Shown piece by piece: positions 7,846-19,400 of a stretch of 64,000 nucleotides of DNA (within the stretch, counting starts at the first letter, position 1; each line of letters begins with the position of its first letter). A model generated the notes under the pieces. It searched no databases. It worked only from the letters and a program-made list of their open reading frames with translations, and had not been told where the DNA came from. Origin of the DNA: Cronobacter condimenti 1330 (GTDB lineage Bacteria; Pseudomonadota; Gammaproteobacteria; Enterobacterales; Enterobacteriaceae); the NCBI RefSeq assembly GCF_001277255.1, contig NZ_CP012264.1, positions 2,418,001-2,482,000 of the forward strand, read 5' to 3'. Position numbers and translations under genes: made by a program.

Positions 7846-8184
7846 TGAGCGCCCGACTCAGTACATCTTTAATGAGCCGGAGTTAGAGTTGTATTTATCA
7901 ACATGCTCATCATTTAATTGATTTACCTAATCGCGGGGAATGAGATATTTTTTTCATTCAGGGTCAATGTTAGGGGTTGCAAATGTCCTCAGCCCATTCC
8001 TGTGTTCAATGCCGCAGTGTCTCGGTGCCATAGCGGCATGACAAAACTGGATGAATTACCACCTACCCACGATGCACCATAATTTAGCATAGTGCCACTC
8101 GTTGCATTCATTGCAGCTTTTTTCACTACAGCGAGTATCTACATATTACAATAAATTCTTTGTACAAAACTCAATTGAACAATA
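7846..8184 (-). pseudogene. Decayed cassette remnants between modules
   Basis: This AT-rich 340-base stretch has no intact gene. On the minus strand, 7989-8129 keeps about 46 codons (KKAAMNATSGTMLNYGASWVGG..., ending LNTGMG and a stop) and is preceded by TAG. It looks like the tail of another toxin tip. Closer to 7846 there is a second short tail (NDEHVDKYNSNSGSLKMY, stop). Neither is assigned to a family. They suggest at least one further lost module. Confidence 0.4.
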
Positions 8185-8427
8185 TTATCTAAGTTTCTTT
8201 AAAATCATGCCACCAATACTTACGGCAATCCCGAACACGATACCAACCACAATGCCTGAGCCTAAGTCATCCCAAAAATCGGTTATTTTATATGGCTGCC
8301 ATTTATCATACCTTATAAGCACATATCCTCGAATCATAAAAGCGCAGAATAGGTTTAGAAAAATGAACATTACTATTGATACTATTATAGCTATTAATAG
8401 TAAAAGCACCCCGTTATTTCTTTTCAT
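8185..8427 (-). CDS. Small membrane immunity protein of an orphan CDI module
   Basis: An 80-residue protein with a hydrophobic N-terminal segment (LLLLIAIIVSIVMFIFLNLF) and a second Gly-rich one near the end (IVVGIVFGIAVSIGGMIL), so two membrane spans are predicted. ATG 8427 overlaps the toxin frame by 14 bases. Size and topology recall the roughly 79-residue inner-membrane immunity protein of the ionophore-type CdiA from E. coli EC93, but I see no sequence match that I can vouch for. By position it should protect against the toxin tip encoded at 8414-9598. Confidence 0.6.
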   Translation of the reverse strand: MKRNNGVLLLLIAIIVSIVMFIFLNLFCAFMIRGYVLIRYDKWQPYKITDFWDDLGSGIVVGIVFGIAVSIGGMILKKLR

Positions 8428-9598
8428 TTATTTCCCCAGCAGTAATGTCTTCCATTCTCTTGCCAAATCTCTCGGAAAGATATGAACCTGTTGCTGCACC
8501 AGTTGTTGATGGCAGAGAGCTAGTTACAGGTGGGTTTATTATAAAAGGTAACTTCCCGTTTGGCATATCTTTAAAACCATTCCGCAATGGATTAATGTAT
8601 CTATTACCAACCTTTTCAAAACCCGCCGCGGTATAATAACCCACGAGTGCGCCGCTAGCAGCCCCCACTATTGGCGGCAATGGTTTTTTTCCGTCGATAA
8701 CGCTACTTATGCCTGCACCTGCGGAGCTTACCATAACCGTACCCGGCATTTTCATTGCTGTACTAAGTCCAGCCGATACTGTTGCTATAAACAAACTACT
8801 AATACTAAATTTTTCCTTTGGATTATTGATAATAGTTTGCAACTGCGACATAGTGTTCGCGGTGCCACCAATGCCTGCACCTCCCAATCTTTTTGCCAGT
8901 TGCTGGCTTCCTACCCATTCACTTATTGTCGGCGCTATTGCTCTGCTTAATAATGGAATTGAAAGTGAAACGGATGCGACCAGGGCTTTTGGTATATTGT
9001 TATGCGCTTGTAATTGACCATAATTATCAATAATAGGGCTAAGCTGGTTGATACTATACTGAGCCATTTTTCTACAATCGACATCACACTGGGTAGATTG
9101 CAATAGCCTGATCAAATCATCTTGCTGTTTTACTAAGTAATCCTTTGTTATTTGGGTGCTTAATGCTTTCTCCTGTTGCGAAGCGTCAATCTGACTTGCT
9201 AAATCAATAAGCTTTTTACGCTGTTCGTCCGTAGTTGCATCTCTATATTTCTCCAACCAAGACATTGTTTGTTTGGCAGTAAGATAGTTATTCTCAACCT
9301 CCACCCTGGCGGCGTTTGCACCACTGCCGATACCGGTGCTGTTCCCTGCGGCCATGCTACCGACCGCCGCGCGCAGTGCTGCAACGAGGTTAACAATGAC
9401 CGTTTTTTCATCCGGAGAGAGTTCTTCTGGCTTTTTATTATAAAACGCCAGAGACAGCGCAGCAGAACCTGACGCGGCAACAAATCCTCCGGCTGCACCT
9501 GCGGCGGCATTTCTTCCCTGGGCTTTTACCAATACGGCAGAAGTGAGCGTATGCAGAGCGATACGTGCAGGCTCACTGCCGTTGGCGACGCTTTTCTT
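8414..9598 (-). CDS. Orphan CdiA-CT with VENN motif, probable membrane-active tip
   Basis: The frame is open from just after TAA 9599-9601 to the stop at 8414-8416, about 394 codons without a conventional start. The N-terminal part (ARIALHTLTSAVLVKAQGRNAAAGAAGG) matches the pretoxin region of the live CdiA (AVVNAVLAKVQGQDALAGASG). The VENN motif (VEVENNYL) follows and marks the toxin boundary. After a helical stretch with a CDVDC pair, the tip is rich in Gly, Ala and Ser with several hydrophobic segments (ALVASVSLSIPLLS, AASGALVGYYTAAG). That suits a pore-forming or membrane-inserting toxin, consistent with its small membrane immunity partner. Without an N-terminus it cannot be exported. Confidence 0.65.
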   Translation of the reverse strand, partial: KKSVANGSEPARIALHTLTSAVLVKAQGRNAAAGAAGGFVAASGSAALSLAFYNKKPEELSPDEKTVIVNLVAALRAAVGSMAAGNSTGIGSGANAARVEVENNYLTAKQTMSWLEKYRDATTDEQRKKLIDLASQIDASQQEKALSTQITKDYLVKQQDDLIRLLQSTQCDVDCRKMAQYSINQLSPIIDNYGQLQAHNNIPKALVASVSLSIPLLSRAIAPTISEWVGSQQLAKRLGGAGIGGTANTMSQLQTIINNPKEKFSISSLFIATVSAGLSTAMKMPGTVMVSSAGAGISSVIDGKKPLPPIVGAASGALVGYYTAAGFEKVGNRYINPLRNGFKDMPNGKLPFIINPPVTSSLPSTTGAATGSYLSERFGKRMEDITAGEINEKK

Positions 9599-9689
9599 TT
9601 ACTCAGACCTGTCACACAGGGCGCTGCACCAGCAGCCATCCTCCCGGATTCCCGTTAAGGGTAGAATTGGGTCGAGGGCTTAAGCCTGC

Positions 9690-9800
9690 CTCTCGTCAGT
9701 AAAAGAAAACGAAACAGTGGATCGGGGCGTTTCCGGGCGCGCTGGTACACCGGCGATCTGCCGGTGTACCAGCGCGGGAACGGGCATTTTGGGTAAGCCT
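9690..9800. repeat. Conserved hairpin element, copy B
   Basis: Core hairpin 9738-9776: a 17-bp perfect stem (CGCGCTGGTACACCGGC) with the loop GATCT, identical to copy A. Relative to copy A one C-G pair becomes T-A and the next T-A becomes G-C, so pairing is kept. The flanks GGGGCGTTTCCGGG and GCGGGAACGGGCATTTTGGG are conserved. It lies between the live cdi operon end and the VENN-type orphan toxin. Confidence 0.8.
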
Positions 9801-9901
9801 GACGGCTGGCAGGAAAATCCCCGCGTGAGCTAATACAATTTATAACCTCCGTTAAAAATGGGGGCTCCCCCACAGCATCATTTACAGTCTAAAAAAGTAA
9901 T

Positions 9902-9937
9902 AAAAGATCCCAGATTCAAAAGTCTGGGATCTTTTTT
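9902..9937. terminator. Bidirectional terminator after the cdiBAI operon
   Basis: AAAAGATCCCAGA (9902-9914) pairs with TCTGGGATCTTTT (9923-9935) and is flanked by A and T runs on both sides. It lies 27 bases beyond the cdiI stop and should end the cdi transcript before the orphan array. Confidence 0.85.
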
Positions 9938-9963
9938 GTTACTTCATAAGAATTATTAGTTTT

Positions 9964-10446
9964 TTATTCAACTGATTGTAATGAAACAGCCATTTCTAAA
10001 GCGATTTGATTATATTTTTGACCAAAGTTAAGCATTGCCTCTGGTTTAAGCTCATCAAGAGCATAGACAATACTTGCCCTATGTCCCCTTTTAAAAAAAC
10101 TTAAGTCTTCATCTTGATTAGTATAAATACCAACGGATTGGATGGTTCCATCATCAAGTAATAAATCGATAGTATTATTAAAATCAGAAGGGTCTTGCCC
10201 TGCTACATAGGCTTTTTTTATTACCCCAGACAGTGATAGCAACGGCATTTTACCTTGATTGATACTATCCCACCATTCTTGTGATCCAAAAAGACCATAG
10301 GTTCCATTCAATCCAACATAAGGCCTTGATTTATCCAATGTTAAAGCTTGAGTCAAGGAAACATATTCAGGATCAGCTTTTAACTCTTCAGAAAGAAGGT
10401 ATACCAGTTTCATGGGTGTTTTTGTGTTTTCTAAGTTGAGTAGCAT
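9964..10446 (-). CDS. cdiI: Cognate CDI immunity protein
   Basis: A 160-residue soluble protein directly behind cdiA. ATG 10446 lies 12 bases after the cdiA stop with AAAGGA upstream, so it is co-transcribed and translated right after the toxin. It is acidic and Leu-rich (MKLVYLLSEELKADPEYVSL) with a Gly-Trp motif (GLFGSQEWWDSINQG). It has no signal or membrane segment and should act in the cytoplasm by binding the CdiA C-terminal domain. It does not resemble the two orphan CdiI copies, as expected for a different toxin tip. The role rests on position; the fold is not recognised. Confidence 0.75.
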   Translation of the reverse strand: MLLNLENTKTPMKLVYLLSEELKADPEYVSLTQALTLDKSRPYVGLNGTYGLFGSQEWWDSINQGKMPLLSLSGVIKKAYVAGQDPSDFNNTIDLLLDDGTIQSVGIYTNQDEDLSFFKRGHRASIVYALDELKPEAMLNFGQKYNQIALEMAVSLQSVE

Positions 10447-10458
10447 AATTTTTTCCTT

Positions 10459-13400
10459 TTATTGTACCTTTTCAAAATGGACAATATTTTTATTAAAAAT
10501 TTCCATTCCTTTACCTTGCCCAAGCTGAGTTGTCATCTGCCCACCTTCAACCTTAAATCGGGTATTTGTTTCCATCCACTTTCCTGTCTGAGTCGACATG
10601 TTAGGTAATTCTTTTGCTGCCGCAGAATTTGCTGCAATGCCTACCTTTTCAAGCTCTGAGAATGTGCCAGGCTTAACAACTATTTTTACAGTCACTCCAT
10701 CATATTTTGATGAATATCCTAATACTGGAGAAACTGAGGTTTCGGTTGTGGCTGGCATTACCCCTGTATTTAAAAATTTCTCATATTGTTTTTGCGACAT
10801 AGTGCGATAAACAATTTCATTTCCATGAGCATCATATTGTTGTACTGGATTTAGTGGATTTTTAGACTGAGTTACAGGTACACCTATTATTTGTTTTCCT
10901 GGCTGAGTCGCTCCCTTATAACCCCAATGTGTACCAGCCACGGCGCCTGCTGCGTTCAGGAAACCTTCCAGGAAGCGTCCTGCGGAATCCGCATTCGGGC
11001 CATCATTGAGGAAGGAGGCCGTTGCCTGCCCCATCTGGCTGCCGCCTGTAATGGCATCTTTTACGTTGACCAGAAGCCCCGGCGCGCCTGGTAAAAAGTT
11101 TAATACTGGCTCGCCAACTCGGGCCCAGTATGCGTGCTCATTCACCACACCCAGATCGCTTATTGCGTCCTTATACAACCGTTCCTGTGGCGAAATATCT
11201 CTTGTGTAGGTTAAGGCATCCCAGAAACCCAGTCCGGCCTTATTGATGTCCGTAATTTTGTTCTTCAGTTCACTGCTTGCTGCGTACGGGAAACCATAAT
11301 CCCTGAAGGTAGCCCCTTCAGCAAACAGGCTGCCCACCAGTTTGTTTACGGTATCGGTGTCATAATATTTTAAATTTTCGTAATAAAAGTCAGTTAACGC
11401 CAGGTTCAGTTTATCTCTTTCATCCGGGGTTAATGAACCGGGGTCATGACGGTATTTATCAAGATACTCATCACTCATTTGATTATTTGTATCAAGACGG
11501 ATGAGCTCCTTTTCTTCATCCAGGGTCAGCCCCTCTGTCAGCCCTTTCTGAACTAACTCATCCTTCTGTTTCCTTGAGCTCTCACCCAAGAAGTTATTCT
11601 CAACCGTCGTCTGCCCGGCCTTCGCGGCGGTCGCTACCGCTTCCGTACTGTTGCCGGCCAGTGCGCCTGCCAGGCCGGAGGCCAGCGTGGAGAGCGCCGC
11701 AACCGTCTGTTTCTCTGTCTCATCCAGCTGCCAAGGGTCTTTTTTGTACACTTCCTGCGCAATCAGGTACCCCATCGCTTCACCCACGACCGCGCCAGAG
11801 GCACCGGCCAGGGCGTCCTGCCCCTGCACTTTCGCCAGCACGGCGTTGACCACCGCGTGGGCCATTATCCCCGCCGCCGTGTTTTCCTCGGTGATGTATT
11901 TACCGATCTCATTAGCGATATACGGCGCGGCCGCGCCCGCTAACGCGGCATTCAGGTTTCCGCCTGCCAGCCCGCTGACCGCCGCAGTCGCGGCGGTGAT
12001 CGCTCGCTGCACATCGCTGCCGGTGCCGGTGTTTTCGGTCACTTTTTTGTAGACGGCCGTATCGCGCAGTACCGCCAGTTTTGCCAGGCGCTCTTTCTCC
12101 GGCAGCCCCTGAAGTGACGTGCCCGTCTGGGCTATCGCCGCCTTCAGGCCATCGAGATCGCTCTGCGTGCGCACAATATCGGCCACCTGATTACCGATAT
12201 CGCTGACCATCTGCACGGTCTGCAGGCGAGTCTGTTCTTTCTCTTTGTTAAAGATCGGGCTGATGGCGTCGTTGGCCTGCGTCACATCCCTTTGCAGTCC
12301 GTTAACATCCTGTCGCTGGTTCGCCGTATCGCGAACGGTAAGGGTGCCTTCTGACACCGCCGCCTGGGTGGTGCCCTGCGCATGGCCGGAACTGCCCACG
12401 GCCGACATGAGCGTACTGGCTGCGTTGATCGCAGCCTGCGCGCCCAGGTTACCGGAAGAGCTGAAGCCGCCACCGGCGTGCGACACCTTATAATCTGCTT
12501 TGTTGGAAATATTAATGTAGCCCAGTGTCCCGGTATCCAGGCTGTTTTTATCCGCCGTGGCGGTGCTGCCTATCGCCCCGCCATTAAGCTGGGTATGGCT
12601 TCCAACCGTAACGTCAAAACCACCTTTACCGGCGAAGATCCCGCTCTGCTCGGCCACACTGTTGAAGGTGCTGTGCATTTTGTCCTGGCTAAAGTTAACA
12701 TAGCCAGAGCCTGTCATGGTACCGAAAGTGAAGCTGCCGCCTGCGCTCACGCTGCTCTGTTTCGAGTCGTAGTGATTGCTGTCCTGCAGGCTGGTGACCG
12801 TCAGGTTGCGTCCAATGTCCGCCGTCACCTGAGCACCGCTCACCTGCGCGCCCGTCAGCGACGTATCCTGCCCGCTTCGCAGCGACACTTTACCGCCGCT
12901 GTCCAGCGTGGTTTCGGTCCAGTCGGTGCCATCGCCTTTTTCATGGCCTCTTGCCGCGTTGACATTAGCAAAGACGCTAAGGCCCGCGCTTCCCTGCCCA
13001 ACCCCAAAGCTGACGCCGACCCCGCCGCCGCTGCTGCTGTTGCTGCCGGTGGTTTTCTGCGTATTCGCCGCGCCGGTCAGGAGAATATCCCGCGCCGCAT
13101 TCAGGCTGGCATCGCCGCCCGCTTTCATGCTGCTGCCCGCAACCACAATATCGCCGCTGTTAGCCCCGTGATGTTTACCGGTAGCGTTAATCGACAAATC
13201 ACCGCCCGCATTGAGCGTCGAACCACTCACCTGATCCGACGTCTGATGCTGCTCCGATTTCGATTTTTGCGTATTAATCGAGGCGCTGATGCGGATACCG
13301 GAATTGGGCTCGCCGGTGGTGTCCGCCATCTCTTTGCCCTGCATCGCCTGATAGCCCGAAAGCACCGATTTGGTCGCCTGGAGCGCGGCAAGACGAGAAT

Positions 13401-16400
13401 CGCCTTGCTTTGAGGCGTCCTTTGCCGCCGTCACTGCATTACTGACGGCATCGACCACAGCGCCGGTAAGCGCAATGGTTAACCCGCTGCTCTTCTGTTC
13501 GAATTTCTGATCAGAGGTGCGTTTATCATGGCCCGGATCAATCACCACGCTGTCGCCCGAGAGCGAAAGATCTTTTTTAGCGATAAGATCCGAACCGCCG
13601 ACGTGCAGTTGATGACCTGCGCTGATGGTCACATCGCGGCCATTGCTGCCGACAGTGCTCTGACTCTGGCTCTGGCTGGTGCCCTTCTCTTTCAGATCCT
13701 GTTTGGTCTTGCTGCTGCCGATGGTAAATCCGATACCGCCGGAGCCCATCAGGCCGCTCTTTTTCTTCTCATTTAACTGCCAGTTCGAATCGGTATTGGT
13801 GGCGGCGGTGATGTCCACGTTATGCTCTGCACTCAGCGCCACATCGCCATCACCCACCACGGATGAACCTTTCACCCGCAGATCATTGCCCGATTGCACC
13901 GTCACGTTATCACCGCTCAACAGCGCCCCGACTTCCCGCGTGGCGCTTTGTTCAGAGATGTTGTGCAAGGTGGTTTTACTCAGAGAAGCGCTCTTGTTTT
14001 TGGTCTCTTCTTTATAGTGATAATCGGTTTCGGTGGCAGTGCTCAGGCTGACATCACGCTTCGCCGTCACCGAGACATCCCCGGTGCCGACGACATTACT
14101 GCCGCTGACGGCGACGTCGCGCCCGGCGCTTATCTGCACCTTACCCGCGTTCAGCGTCGTGCCCTCTGCCTTCCGGGTATGGACTTCCTCATGGGTTTCC
14201 TGGCTTGCCGCAGAGAGCCAGCCGCTGCTTGACTGTTTGCTGTGCTCCGTAATATCCGTCGAGGCGCGCCCGGCGGTGAGAGTGATATCCCGGTCCGCTT
14301 TCAGCTGCGCGACGCCGTCGGCCTTTATCGTGGCGGCGACGGCATTGATATCCCGCCCGGCCGTCAGTTGCAGATCCCCAGGCGTCGTGATGGAAGTGCC
14401 GACATCCGTTTGCTGATCGACCGCGCGGTTGTTGCCTTTACCCCAGTCGCCCCGCTCCTGGTGGCGCGTGGTCAGGGTACTCAGTTGCAAATCGTTGCCC
14501 GCGGCGATCGCCGTTTTCCCGGCCTTGCCGGCATTGGTGATGTCTGATGCGATCAGCGCGACGTTATTCAGCGCGCTCAGGCGCAGCTCGCCCTGGTTAT
14601 TCTGCACATAGATGCCTGCCGGGCGATCTATCCAGCGTTCGCTGTCGTCGCCGCCCGCCGTAGAGGTGCTGGTGATGTCATGCCCCGCCAGTAGCGCCAC
14701 CCGGTCGCCGCCCCGGATTTGCCCGCCAATGTTGTCGATGTTCTGACGGGCGTTAAGATCGACGCGGTTGCCGCTGATAAACCCGCTGTTGCTGAGGTTC
14801 TGTGCTGTGACCTGCGTCACCGCGCGTCCCTGAATCGCGCCGCTGTTGATAACATCGCCACGGCTCGCGATCGCCACATCATGGCCGCCCATCAGCGCGC
14901 CATCGCCGGTGAGATCGCCCTCTTTGACGCGCGCGTAGACCTGCGGCACCTGCACCGTCTGCTGCGTGCCGTCCGGCAACGTCACCTGCTGATTCACCAG
15001 CCAGACAATATCGGAGGTCAGCAGCGCCATCTGTTCCGGCGACAGCGCTACGCCCGGCTGCAACTGATACTGCTTGCCGAAGGCGATGCCGTTGTTCATC
15101 AGCCCTTTGAACTGATCCTCATCGCTGCTGTAATTGCCCAGATAGCGGTTGCCGGTAAGCTGGGTGACCTGATCGCGCACCAGATTCTGTTCGTAATAGC
15201 CATCGCCCAGACGCTTATGCACCAGGTTCTGGTTATCGGAGAGCGCCTCCTGCATGTAGTCGCTGCCAAGCCACTGTTTCTGGTTAGTAAAACGCGGGTC
15301 GGTTTCCACCAGGTAATGGCTCTGGCTCTCGGGTTTTACGCGAAACAGGCTGTTATCAGGCAGCTTCATGTCTGGCGTCACCACGCGGATCACAGGCGTA
15401 ATCGCCTGTCCGCTGACGGTGGTGGGCGGCAGCGTCAGCGCAAACTGCTGGCCGGGCGGTAACGCCAGTGGCCGGCTGTTGAGCGGGCTTGCCTTGAGCG
15501 CGTTCAGCGTCACCGGCGCGGCGGCCATGAGCCCCCCCGCCTCGCCCGCGCCGCGGGCAGTATCGGCAACGCGTTTATCCTGATGACCCTGCGTTTTAAA
15601 GCCGCTGCCCTGCGCGCTGCCGTTGGCCTGCCAGACCAGCGTTTGCAGATCGATAGTTTGTGTGACGGGCGCAGGGCGATAGTTGCTACGGCTTTTCCCT
15701 TGCGAGGTTTTGGTGCCACCCATTTTTTTCTTTTTCTTCTTGGCGTACCAGCGTGTTTGCCTGCCGACATCGGTTATGACGCGCTGACCTTTTGTTGCTT
15801 CGTTCGCCAGCACACCGGAATCAATGCCCAGTGCGCCGCCCGCCACAATCTGGCTGTCGTGGTTGGTCAGACGATCGACGTTGAAGCGCATATTGCCGCC
15901 CGCGAGTATTTTGCCCGGATCGCTCTGTTTAACCTGAGTTTCCTTCACGGTACGGGTAAAGGTGTATTCGTAAAATTTTGAACCGCTGCTGCCGTCAGGC
16001 ATTCTGGCGGTGTGTACGCCGTATTTGTTTTTACGGCTGGTATCGACTTTGCTCCAGTCGTAGTGGGTCGCCTGGCCCGACAGCGCGGCCTCATGGTGCT
16101 TAGCGTTTTCCGTCGTGACCACTTTCGTCACCAGATTGCGGTTGGCGTTGTCAATCTTAGCCACGTCAATCTGCGCATTACGGCCCGCTTCAAGGGTAGC
16201 ACCATAGTTATTCAACTCGCCGCCACGGCCCGTCGCCTGGAGATTGCTGTCCAGTGTGCCGCCGATATGCATATCACCCGCGCTATAGATAAGCGCATGA
16301 TCGCGGTTGTCGATGGTGCCCGCGCCAATGTCCAGCCTGTCGCGCGCCGCAATCACCGCCGCTTTGCCATTCTGGTTCAGGTTGTTAAGGCTGCCTGCTT

Positions 16401-19400
16401 GAATAGCAATACGATCGCCATAAATACGGCCGGTACCGATGTTGTTCAACGTACCTGCGACCAGATGCGTCAGAGCGCCGTCAATCAGTCCGGCATTGTC
16501 CAGCGCGTTGCGGGCGTTGAGATGCACTGCCTGGCCGCTGATCTCTGCGGACGCGGTATTATTGATATTCTGTGCCTGAAGATGCATCTCCCCGCCAGAC
16601 GTAATGCTGCCGTCGTTACGCAAGTCGCCCGCGGTGGCCAGTGTGAGATTGCCATTCGCCCCGAGGGCCTCCGTGTTATGAAAGCCGCTACCCAGCGTGA
16701 GAGTCAGGCTGCCCTGCGAGAGGACTTTGCCATCGCCACTCAACGAGGCAGCGTGAAGGCTGCCCTCGCTGCCGGCAATCAGCGTACCGCCCTGGTTATT
16801 GATCGTGAGTTTCTGGCCCTGCGCCGCGTCGTGCAGATCGAACGCACCGGCCGAGCTGGTCAGGCCGCCGCGATTATCCAGCATACCGTTGATGCTGGCG
16901 ATGAGATGCTGGGTAGCGCGCAGCGCGCCGTTGCCGTTATCCAGACGCTGCGTCGTCAGGCTCAGCGCATTGGCCTCAATGCCGTTTTCCCCCTTGCCGG
17001 TATCGCGGTTGAGGATCTCTGTGGCGTTAACATCAAGCGTTTGGCCGCCGCGCACCAGGCCTGCCCGGTTATCGAATTGATGTGCCAGCTCGATACGTCC
17101 GTCGCCGATCGCCTGCACCTGACCTGCCTGGTTGTCCAGACTATCGGCGCTCAGCGTCATGCTCCCGGCAGAGAGTAATTTGCCGTCCTGGTTCATCAGC
17201 GCGGCACCGCCAACGCCCGCAGTCAGGACAAGATCGCTTCCGCCCTGAATATGGCCGTGCTGATTATCCAGCGAGCCACTGTCAACGCGGGTCGCGCCCG
17301 TACCCACCAGCTTGCCGTCACGGTTAGATAACGTCTGCCCGGCGGTATCGATGAGCAGATCGCCGCCCGACTGCAGCGTGCCGCTGTGGTTATCGACGGC
17401 CTGGCTGTGCAGCAACAGACCGCCATTCCCCGCCATCTGCCCCTGCGCATTCTTGACCGTGCCGCTCATAAGTTCGGCGACGCCGCTGGCAGCAATAAAC
17501 CCGCTCTGGTTGTCAATGTCGCCGCCGCGCAGTTGCAAATTACCCAGCGCGATAATGCCGCCCTGCGCGCCGCTGTCACGGTTAATGACGGCTTCGCCTG
17601 TGGTATCAAGCGTCATGTCTTTGTTCGACTGCAACCGCCCGCCGCTGTTATCAAGTCTGCGACTGCCGAGAGTCAGCGTATCGCCGCTGGTCAACGCACC
17701 TGCACTGTTATCAAAGCTACCGATGTTAAGCTGCGCGGGCCCGCTGACCTCTATCTGGCCGTGCTGGTTATTAAGATCGCCGCCGTGCAGCACAGCCGCA
17801 CCGCCCGCGGTCATGCGCCCCTGACGGTTATCGATAGTGCCGGTAATGAGCGTAGCGTCGCCGTCGGTGGCAATCTCGCCATTCTGGTTATTGACATCGC
17901 CGCTGGTAAGCGTCAACGCGTCCGTGGCGATCAACGCCCCGCGATCGCTGTTATTTAGCGTCTGTTGATGGGTATCTACGGTAAGGCGATGCGCCGACTG
18001 AAGCATGCCGCCCGTATTATCAAGCGCCTGAGAGGCAAGCGTTACATCGCCATCCGCGACAACGCGACCGCCGTTATTCGCGAACGTGCCGCCCTGAATA
18101 GCAGCCTGCCCCTGGGCGGCCATTACACCAGCGCGGTTGTCAATGCCGCCTGCCAGGATATGCATATCCGCACCGCTCAGCAGGCCGCCCTGTGTGGTTG
18201 CTGCGTTAACCAACGCCTGGCCGTGGGTGTCTGCCCGCAGGGCATCGCCCGCCTGGGCCAGCCCGCCGGTGTTGTCAAAACGCCCGCTGTTGAGATCAAG
18301 CGCGCCATCGGCGATGAGCTTACCGCCCACGTTTGAGAGCGCCTGCTCCCGGGTGTCGATAGTCACCGCGTCGCCAAGCAGCGTACCGCCATCGTTGTTG
18401 AAGGCGCCGCTCTGGCTGGTCAGATTGTCCTTCGCTTCGATGCGCCCGCCCTGATTGCCAAGCTCATGAGCTATCTGTAGCGTCATTTCGCCACCGGCTG
18501 CGGCAAGATGACCGCGCTGGCTTTGCAGCGTTTCGGCCTCCAGCGAGACCTTGTGTGCAGCGAGAATCTTGCCGTCGCTGTTATCGAGCGCGCCATCTAT
18601 TTTTAGCTGCTGGCTGGCCGCGCCGGCCGCCAGCAGCGTGCCTTTGCTATTGTCCAGCGCACCGGCGTGCAGTTGCAGATCGCCGTTGCTTTCCAGCCGC
18701 CCCTGTTGGTTATTCACCTCATTGGCAATATCCAGCGTCATGGCATCGCTGCCCTGCTGCTGCATGATGCCGTCACGGTGCGACAGGCTTTGCGCCTTCA
18801 GCGAGATTTGCTGCGCCTGCGTGGTGGCGCCGTCAAGGTCTATCGTCTGGCCCTGCACGTTGAGCTTGCCCGCGGACAGCAATTCGCCCTGAGTCCCCTG
18901 CAACTGTTGCGCCGTGACTGTCATCGGCCCAGCGCCACTGAGTTGCACAGTACCCTGCTGGTTGTCCAGACGATCCGTCGTCAGCGTCAGCGCGTGGCCG
19001 GTGCTCTCAATCAACCCCTGACGGTTGTTCAGTTCCGGGGCCTTCACATTAAGATCGCCTGCAGTAATGATCGCGCCGCCGCCGTTATCGAGGCTGTTGG
19101 CCTTCAGTGTCAACGCGTCGCTGCTTTCCTGGCGCAGCAACCCGCCGCGGTTACTCAGAACGGGCGCATTAAGACTCAGCGTCTGCGCAGCTATCTGCCC
19201 ACGATCGTTAGTGATGCGCTCAGCAGCAGTAATAGTCAGCTGGCGGCCCTTCACCGTTGCGTCTGCGGTGGAAGCCTCACCTGCTGTGGCGGTAAGTGCC
19301 ACCTGGTCAGCCACCGTCTGGCTCCCGCTGAAATCGACGCGTTTGCCGTGCGCCTCCAGCCGTTGTGTCGCGACATTTTGCCCGTGCGCCGCCAGTTCGC

